Shown piece by piece: positions 58,893 through 64,000 of a stretch of 64,000 nt of DNA. A model generated the notes under the pieces. It saw only the letters and a program-made list of their open reading frames with translations, was not told where the DNA came from and searched no databases. The stretch's first letter is position 1; every line of letters starts with the position of its first letter. The stretch is taken from assembly GCF_030580995.1 (NCBI RefSeq), contig NZ_JAUQSZ010000001.1, forward strand, positions 186,001 through 250,000. The letters run 5' to 3'. A program made the position numbers and the translations under genes. Source of the stretch: Sphingomonas immobilis (GTDB lineage Bacteria; Pseudomonadota; Alphaproteobacteria; Sphingomonadales; Sphingomonadaceae).

Positions 58893-59339
58893 CACGGACG
58901 CGATTCTTAGTCGATTGTCGGCCGTGCGCAACGGGCGAGACGGCGGCGGTGCGCTTCGATTCGGGAAGGGACGGTCACCCTAAGATTGCACTGGTGGCAT
59001 GCAGTCCGGGAAGGTGGCGGATGGTGCGTCGATGCGTGTGCGGGTGAGTGATGCGTGTGACGCGAGAAAGCGCACGGCCATTCTGACACGCTGCGGCCGA
59101 GTAGGACAGACTTGGACAAGGCGTCCGACCGCGGAGGCTCTTTCCGGCGCACCGCGGCGAAGCCGCGTCGTCGGATGGCGGGTCGAGCGCCGTCAGACGG
59201 TCGCGGATGGCGCGCGCTTGGCGGGGACAATCGCTCGCCACCGCGCCGCACACGAAAAAGGCCAGCCCGGCAATGCCGCGCTGGCCTTCTCGAAACATTG
59301 CCTTGAAATCGACCGCAGGCCGACATCAAGCCCGTGAGA
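58893..59339. other. 447-nt intergenic region
   Basis: No gene I can support. It holds a CGCGGC-GAA-GCCGCG hairpin near 59149, similar to one near 20951, and the terminator at 59255-59288. The J-domain gene (minus) starts at its left edge, so its promoter is probably within the first 100 nt. Confidence 0.6.
59255..59288 (-). terminator. Rho-independent terminator of the FecR-like gene
   Basis: On the minus strand a perfect 9-bp stem AAGGCCAGC / GCTGGCCTT around a 13-nt loop runs directly into TTTTTCG. It lies 52 nt past the stop of the gene at 59340-59777. Confidence 0.85.
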
Positions 59340-59777
59340 TCACGGGCTCGGCGGGTTGTTGGTCGCCTGGTAGATGCCGAGGCCGGCAGCACCCAGTGCG
59401 AGAGCGCCGAGAACGTAAGTACCGGCACCGGCACCACCTTCGCCGCCGGCGGCAGCTTCGTCTTCAGGAGCGGCGACCGCGAGCGACTTCGGCGTCGCGC
59501 AAGCCTTGCTGGCGCCGACGCTGACGACCGATACCGGGCTCAGCGAGACGTTGCAGCCCGACAGGGCAGCGCGGGCGCGGGCACCGTTGCGCGTGATCAG
59601 CTTGTCGCCGGTGTACAGCGCGCTGCCAGCCTTGACCGGGAGCATCTTGCCATCGCGCGAGACGAAGGTTCCCGCGCTGGCAGCAGTCACGCTACCGACG
59701 GGTTGGGCCGAGCCAGCGAACGCCGGGACGGACAAGCTCGCCACCAAAAGGGCTGCAATTCCACGGGAAACCGACAA
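59340..59777 (-). CDS. Small secreted FecR-like protein
   Basis: A 145-residue protein with a signal peptide (GIAALLVASLSVPAFA). A FecR-type beta segment follows (GTFVSRDGKMLPVKAGSALYTGDKLITRNGARARAALSGCNVSLSPVSVVSVG), with Cys residues near 75 and 92. A Gly/Ala/Glu-rich linker and a C-terminal hydrophobic stretch (TYVLGALALGAAGLGIYQ) end the protein. It may be anchored in the inner membrane by the tail. It has its own terminator and a long AT-richer leader, so it is probably a separately regulated single gene. The function is unknown. Confidence 0.75.
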   Translation of the reverse strand: MSVSRGIAALLVASLSVPAFAGSAQPVGSVTAASAGTFVSRDGKMLPVKAGSALYTGDKLITRNGARARAALSGCNVSLSPVSVVSVGASKACATPKSLAVAAPEDEAAAGGEGGAGAGTYVLGALALGAAGLGIYQATNNPPSP

Positions 59778-60120
59778 TTTATGTCTCCTTCAAACCAACC
59801 AAGGAACCACTGGAACCTTCGTTCAGGACTACTGTACGCTTGAAACTCTGATATGGGATAGCCGTTCCGCTGTCTATCCCAAAAGCGACCGAAAATCTTC
59901 AATTCGTTCGGTGTTGCCGCCTCGACACACTTGTAACGAGCGCCGCTTAAACAAAAGTTAAATTTTCGCAGGCGCACAATCGCACAATAGATCGATTGTT
60001 AAGCGATGTATTCGACAAGAAAGACTGCGATTTTCTCGACAAGAGTTCTTGTTATTGTAGGCAGTCTCGCCACGAGACACTATGTAGTGCTGCGATCAAA
60101 GCCCGGATAAGGTTTTGACC
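59778..60120. other. 343-nt AT-richer intergenic region with candidate operators
   Basis: It is clearly AT-richer than the rest of the window. Palindromes include ACAAT-AGATCG-ATTGT (59984-59999), ACAAGA-GT-TCTTGT (about 60038-60051) and GTCTCG-CCA-CGAGAC (60064-60078), the last a possible terminator for the phosphatase gene. It should contain the promoter of the FecR-like gene. No reading frame I can support. Confidence 0.6.
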
Positions 60121-60882
60121 TCATTTGCGCGACGTGATGAAACTTCGCTCCGTTCCCTCGATCCGTACGGCGGTAAGCGTACCCGATGCGTACGCCCCCG
60201 TATCGACACCGATACGATAGTCGCGCTCGTCCGGGGTGCGCGTGATCGAGTGGCCATGTACTACGCGGTATGGCAGCCTTGCCGGGCTGTTGAGAAAATC
60301 GTCGCGAATCCAATGCAGATCGGCGATCGTCTGGTCTTTCAGCGCCACGCCTGGACGCACGCCGGCGTGGACGAACAGATAATCGCCGAGCTTGAAACTG
60401 TCCGCGAAGCTCCCGACGAACTCCAGATGCGCCGGGGGAATCGCGGCACGCAGCGCGCGGATTGCCGACTTCGAAGGCATCGCCAGCAGGTCTTTGGGAT
60501 CGAGACCGTAGCTCGCCACGCACGCATCTCCGCCGTAAGCGAGCCAGTCGCGCAGTTGCTCGTCCTCGCCGCCGGCGATGCGCAACAGCATCTCCTCGTG
60601 ATTGCCGGCGATGAAGACCGGATTGGGCAGGGTTTCGCGCGCCCGCAGCAGATAGTCGATCACGCCGGCCGAGTCAGGGCCGCGATCGATCAGATCGCCG
60701 AGCAGAATGACGAACTCGCGCCCGATCGGTGCCGCGCGGCTGTCCGCCTCGATCTGGCCGAGCAGATCGGCGAGTTGATCGAGGCAGCCGTGGACGTCGC
60801 CGATCGCATAGGCCCGCGTGTCGGGAGGCAGGCTGAAGGCCGGTGTCGGCTGGTTACGCTTCAAGAACTGGAACAGCGCCAT
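60121..60882 (-). CDS. PPP-type metallophosphatase
   Basis: A 253-residue protein with the PPP/calcineurin-like signatures GDVHGCLDQL, GDLIDRGPDS and GNHEEML, and a C-terminal VHGHS motif. These bind two metal ions and hydrolyse phosphate esters, as in bacterial PrpA/PrpB or Ap4A-type enzymes. The substrate is undefined. A perfect 14-bp palindrome, GCCCTGATCAGGGC, lies 8 nt upstream of the start codon. Confidence 0.92.
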   Translation of the reverse strand: MALFQFLKRNQPTPAFSLPPDTRAYAIGDVHGCLDQLADLLGQIEADSRAAPIGREFVILLGDLIDRGPDSAGVIDYLLRARETLPNPVFIAGNHEEMLLRIAGGEDEQLRDWLAYGGDACVASYGLDPKDLLAMPSKSAIRALRAAIPPAHLEFVGSFADSFKLGDYLFVHAGVRPGVALKDQTIADLHWIRDDFLNSPARLPYRVVHGHSITRTPDERDYRIGVDTGAYASGTLTAVRIEGTERSFITSRK

Positions 60883-60890
60883 GTAATCTT

Positions 60891-60904
60891 GCCCTGATCA
60901 GGGC
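60891..60904. promoter_or_regulatory. Perfect palindrome just upstream of the phosphatase start
   Basis: GCCCTGATCAGGGC, a 14-bp perfect palindrome, occupies the position of the ribosome-binding site of the phosphatase gene (start ATG at 60882). It could be an operator or a structure masking the ribosome-binding site, AGGGC, which is part of it. Confidence 0.45.
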
Positions 60905-61128
60905 AGGCGGCGACCGCGCCGTCGCCGCATGCCCGCCTGTGCCGCCGCCCTCACGAGGCGCGGCTATCCGGCCTCGCAACTTGCTTGGCCTTTGCACATG
61001 CGGCATAGACTTTTCTGAGGGGCAGGCAACAAACTTGCGTTTCCTACAGACTGAAAATCCCGATGTCCGCCGCGATCCCTTCGCTGTTTTTCTGTGAATA
61101 ATGCTGCGACTGCGGCCAAGGGTTCCCG

Positions 61129-61479
61129 ATGATCGACGACGTCCAGGTACAGCGCGACTATTACGCCCGCACCGCGCAGGATTACGATGCGTTGCACGTC
61201 ACCGATGACGACGAGCATAGCGTGGCGCTCGCGGCCTTCTGCGGATTGGCGGGATCGCGCGAGCCGGCCAGCATCCTCGATATCGGCGCAGGGACGGGGC
61301 GCGCGATCCAGCGGCTGCAGGGGCGTTGGCCGAATTGCCGCAGCTATTCGATCTTCGACAATCTCGACCAGATCCGCGCGAAGTTTTCGCGCGTGTTCGT
61401 GATGAACACGCATGATCTGGCGGGAACCGATCCGCGCTTCGGCAGCGCGCATGCGATGATCTTCGCGCTGAAGGCCTAG
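61129..61479 (+). pseudogene. Internally deleted class I SAM methyltransferase remnant
   Basis: A 116-residue open frame. Residues ~1-70 match the start of a methyltransferase (DVQVQRDYYARTAQDYDALHV, then motif I ILDIGAGTGRAIQRLQGRWPNC). The sequence then jumps to what looks like a family C-terminus (FDNLDQIRAKFSRVFVMNTHDLAGTDPRFGSAHAMIFALKA). Motifs II to post-III of the Rossmann fold, roughly 100-120 residues, are missing. The frame stays open, so the deletion is in frame. It lies at the edge of a glycan cluster. Catalysis is unlikely. A very short real protein is possible but would be unusual. Confidence 0.65.
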
Positions 61480-61480
61480 C

Positions 61481-62596
61481 CTAGAGCATCGTCAGCAGCT
61501 CCGCCGCGCGGTGATCCCAGGTGCGGGCGCGGGCGAAGGCGATCATGTCGGCGGCGGGCGGCGCGGGATACGCGACGAGGTGGGCCAGCACGCGCGCCAT
61601 CTCCGCCGGATCGTCGGCGATGCGGATCATCTCGGGATAGAGCATCGCCTCGGGCACCGAGGTGCTGGCGAAGGGGCGGCCGGCGGCGATCGCGTCCATG
61701 ATCTTGGTCGGGCAGGAGGCGCGGTTGAAACCGTGGGCGGTATCGTACGGCATCCAGTTGACCGCCGAGCGCCAGTAGAACGGCGCGACCTCCGCCTGCG
61801 GCACCGCGCCGAGATGGTGGACGTTGGGCAGCGCAAGCGCCGCGTCGCGTGCCTGCTTCCAGTCGGGCGGCTGCTGGTCGCCGACGCCGTCCGCCAGCCA
61901 GGTGAGCGAGCCGACGATGTTGAAGGTGAGTGCGGGTGCCGCTTCCGCCACCGCGCGCACGAACGGCCAGTCGACGCGATCGGTAAGATTGCCGACATAG
62001 CCGATCGTGCCGGGCTCGGGCGGCGCTTCCGGGGCGGGGTTGAGGAAGGCGCGCTCCACGCCGAGCGGGAAATGCAGGATGTCGGCCGCGCGCGAAGGAT
62101 TGCGGCGGCGCAGGACATCGGCCTGATAGGTCGACAGGCAGATCGTGCGGCGCGCGCGCGCCACCAGCCGATCCTCCTGCGCGTGCGTCTGCGCGGTGCG
62201 ATCGAGCGCGTAGAAGGCGTATTCGTCGAGGCTGTAGTAGATCAGCCGATCGTCGGGCACGTTCGCGAGCCAGGGCTCGAGATAGGGATAGGGCGCGATC
62301 ACGAACGGCTCCTCGCCGCCGCTCGCACGCCGCAGCCGCGTGCGCTCGGCATCGATCATCGCGCGCAGCGCCGGCGCGAACATGGTCTGGAAGCGCCCGG
62401 CATAGCCCGGCGGCATCACCCGCAGTACGCGGCGCAGGCTGGTGCTGGCACCTTCCGGCCAGCGCGGCCGCTCGCGGCGCCAGGTCAGAAAGTCGTAGAA
62501 CCGCATCGCCGTCGCCGGCCGCGATACCGACAGCGCATCGCCGAGCGCGAAGACCCAGGGCGTGTTCGCGCTGAGCAGGAGGAAACCGGCGGGCAT
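61481..62596 (-). CDS. Glycosyltransferase (glycan cluster)
   Basis: A 371-residue protein of the GT-B type. It has an N-terminal start PAGFLLLSANTPWVFALGD. The C-terminal half shows donor-domain features: GTIGYVGNLTDRVDWPFVRAVAEAAP, then LPNVHHLGAVPQAEVAPFYWRSAVNWMPYDTAHGFNRASCPTKIMDAIAAGRPFASTSVPE. ATG 62596 shares a base with the stop of the upstream glycosyltransferase. It is probably part of an exopolysaccharide or surface glycan pathway. Confidence 0.82.
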   Translation of the reverse strand: MPAGFLLLSANTPWVFALGDALSVSRPATAMRFYDFLTWRRERPRWPEGASTSLRRVLRVMPPGYAGRFQTMFAPALRAMIDAERTRLRRASGGEEPFVIAPYPYLEPWLANVPDDRLIYYSLDEYAFYALDRTAQTHAQEDRLVARARRTICLSTYQADVLRRRNPSRAADILHFPLGVERAFLNPAPEAPPEPGTIGYVGNLTDRVDWPFVRAVAEAAPALTFNIVGSLTWLADGVGDQQPPDWKQARDAALALPNVHHLGAVPQAEVAPFYWRSAVNWMPYDTAHGFNRASCPTKIMDAIAAGRPFASTSVPEAMLYPEMIRIADDPAEMARVLAHLVAYPAPPAADMIAFARARTWDHRAAELLTML

Positions 62597-63723
62597 CAGA
62601 GCAAATCCGCCATATAGCCGCGCAGCGTCTCCGCCGCGCGTGACCAAGTGAAATGCTGTGCGCGGGCGTGTCCTCGCGCGATCAGTGCGGTGCGTGCGCC
62701 CGCGTCGTGGAGGAGATGATCGATCGTATCGATATGCGCGTCGCGGTCGTGCGGATCGACCAGCAAGGCGGCACCCCCCGCGACTTCGGGAATGGAGGAC
62801 GTATCCGTCGAGACGACGGCGGTGCCGCACGCCATCGATTCGAGGATCGGTATGCCGAAGCCTTCATAGAGCGACGGCACCCAGGTGAGTTGCGCTGCGC
62901 CGTAGAGCGAGCGCAACACCGCATCACTGACGAAGCCGGTGAGCAGGATGCCGTCGCCCATCGCCTTCGCCCGCGCGGCATAGGCCGGGTCGCAATGGCT
63001 GCCGATGACCAGCATCAGATCGGGATGGCGCTCGCGCAGCACCGGCCACGCCGCCAGCACGAGATCGGCATTCTTACGATACGCCAGCCCGCGCGGCAGC
63101 AGAATAAAGCGCTTGTCCGCGAGCCCGAGCGCCGCCAGCCCCGCTTCGCCCTCGGGCGTCGGCGGGGCGAAAAAGACGTCGGTCACGCCGTTATGAACGA
63201 CGCGGAGCCGGTCGCGCATCGCCGGGAAGAAGTGCGCGAGACGATCGGCGGAGAATTGCGAGACGGTGTGGAACATGTCGGCGCGACGCGCGAGCTTGCC
63301 ATGCATCAGTCGCCATTTCAGGCTCTGGCGCCAGCGGGCGAAATTGCGGGCGAGCGCGTCCTCCTCAAAGAAGGCGGCGTCGTGCAACGTCACGACGGAT
63401 TTCGCGCGTTTCGTCGGCACGTAGGATTCCATGGTGCAATAGACGAGCTCGGCCTCCGGCCACCAGCTTTCGGCCTTGGGGCGGTCGGTGAGCAGCCAGC
63501 GCGCCTGCTGTTTCGAGGTGTCGAGCGTGAAGTCGTGATAGGTGAAGCCGTCCCACGGTGCGCCGACGAGTGGCACGATCCGCTCGCGATCGGTGCGGTC
63601 GCACAGGATCTGGAGATTGTCCTCGCCGAGCGCGTGCAGCGCCTCGACGATGTTGCGCGCCACACGCCCCGCGCCGGTCGATCCGTAGATGTTGCGCAGA
63701 TGCACGTAAGCGAGGAGGTTCAT
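62596..63723 (-). CDS. Glycosyltransferase family 4-type
   Basis: A 375-residue GT-B enzyme. The N-terminal domain begins MNLLAYVHLRNIYGSTGAGRVARNIVEALHALG. The C-terminal donor domain has KRFILLPRGLAYRKNADLVLAAW and the GT4 motif SLYEGFGIPILESMACGTAVVSTDTSSIPEVAGGAALLVDP, with the E-x7-E pair. ATG 63723 overlaps the FkbM stop by 4 nt. It is in a coupled run of glycan genes. Confidence 0.9.
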   Translation of the reverse strand: MNLLAYVHLRNIYGSTGAGRVARNIVEALHALGEDNLQILCDRTDRERIVPLVGAPWDGFTYHDFTLDTSKQQARWLLTDRPKAESWWPEAELVYCTMESYVPTKRAKSVVTLHDAAFFEEDALARNFARWRQSLKWRLMHGKLARRADMFHTVSQFSADRLAHFFPAMRDRLRVVHNGVTDVFFAPPTPEGEAGLAALGLADKRFILLPRGLAYRKNADLVLAAWPVLRERHPDLMLVIGSHCDPAYAARAKAMGDGILLTGFVSDAVLRSLYGAAQLTWVPSLYEGFGIPILESMACGTAVVSTDTSSIPEVAGGAALLVDPHDRDAHIDTIDHLLHDAGARTALIARGHARAQHFTWSRAAETLRGYMADLL

Positions 63724-64000
63724 CGCGGAATCGCGACCCAGTTTTCGAGCATGAAGCCGGATGCGACGTCCGCTGGGGTCGCGGCATAAAGGCGATTGCG
63801 TTCGGCAATGCGGAACAGATCGTAGCCCGCGTCGGCGAGCGTCTGCGCCGGTCCGGCGGCGGGGAAGCCGACACGCTCGGTCAGGATCGGGCACACTTCG
63901 AAATAGATCAGCGCGGGACGAATGTCTTCCAGCACGCGCCTGGCACCGCCGAACACCAAGGTCTCGAAGCCCTCGACATCGACCTTGAGCAGCCCGATCG
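63720..64000 (-). CDS. FkbM family methyltransferase, N-terminus cut by window edge
   Basis: The final 93 codons of an FkbM-type SAM-dependent methyltransferase, beginning IGLLKVDVEGFETLVFGGAR, which is the DVEG-F-E motif, and continuing RRVLEDIRPALIYFEVCPIL and the closing NWVAIPR. It probably methylates a sugar in the neighbouring glycan pathway. The N-terminus lies beyond position 64000. Confidence 0.88.
   Translation of the reverse strand, partial: IGLLKVDVEGFETLVFGGARRVLEDIRPALIYFEVCPILTERVGFPAAGPAQTLADAGYDLFRIAERNRLYAATPADVASGFMLENWVAIPR

Noticed and set aside
58975..59337. Two frames of about 110 codons on opposite strands in the 58.9-59.3 kb gap
   Set aside because: No ribosome-binding site, biased composition, and one runs through the terminator hairpin at 59255-59288.

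Overview
The window is about 64 kb of GC-rich chromosomal DNA, almost fully coding, from an alphaproteobacterium, most likely a sphingomonad (Sphingomonadales). I infer this from the overall protein resemblance, the F1 ATP synthase order atpHAGDC with a very short epsilon subunit, the rpmH-rnpA-yidD-yidC-engB block, and several families of GC-rich palindromic intergenic repeats. I see no prophage, insertion sequence, CRISPR array or rRNA. It reads as core chromosome with small accessory insertions.

Layout. 1-4.1 kb: a cut-off retropepsin-like protease, the CpaF/TadA pilus ATPase, a polytopic membrane protein and atpC. 4.1-8.6 kb: atpD, atpG, atpA, atpH (minus strand). 8.7-18.2 kb: a chorismate-lyase-like protein, Ada alkylation repair with a DUF1203 partner, a membrane-anchored trypsin-like protease, a secreted zinc peptidase, PriA and XerC. 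18.2-22.9 kb: a minus-strand run rsmI - toxin/antitoxin - yraN - gshB - toxin/antitoxin - DedA - macro domain, most members joined by 4-nt start/stop overlaps. 22.9-28 kb: LppC-like lipoprotein, hemW, CAP-domain lipoprotein, cupin, dapE, DoxX. 28-33.7 kb: a 1112-residue hybrid sensor kinase, a PH-domain protein, threonine synthase and a small membrane protein. 33.7-37.5 kb: grpE-hrcA divergent from rph-rdgB, then a GST. 37.6-38.6 kb: a leaderless peptidoglycan amidase overlapping a small exported protein. 39-44 kb: the rpmH-rnpA-yidD-yidC-engB membrane-insertion block and comM. 44-50 kb: DUF805, a GreA-like factor, tRNA-Leu(CAA), an M1 aminopeptidase, a leaderless papain-like protease, an ABC-F ATPase and a pseudouridine synthase. 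50-55 kb: a second ABC-F, a 48-residue small protein, and an OmpR/EnvZ-type two-component system preceded by a five-EF-hand protein. 55-59 kb: GST, MFS and TSUP transporters, DnaJ-like protein. 59-64 kb: a small secreted FecR-like protein with an AT-richer leader, a PPP-type phosphatase, an internally deleted methyltransferase remnant, and the start of a glycan cluster (two glycosyltransferases and FkbM).

How genes work together. ATP synthase F1 is complete here. The 39-42 kb block covers ribosome and tRNA processing plus membrane protein insertion. HrcA/GrpE are heat-shock functions, and Rph/RdgB handle RNA trimming and nucleotide-pool cleaning. The most unusual items are the amidase/exported-protein pair (a candidate effector and immunity pair), the leaderless papain-like protease behind an attenuator-like hairpin, the two toxin-antitoxin modules on either side of gshB with one coupled to DedA and a macro-domain hydrolase, rnpA with no standard start codon, and the dispersed palindromic repeats.
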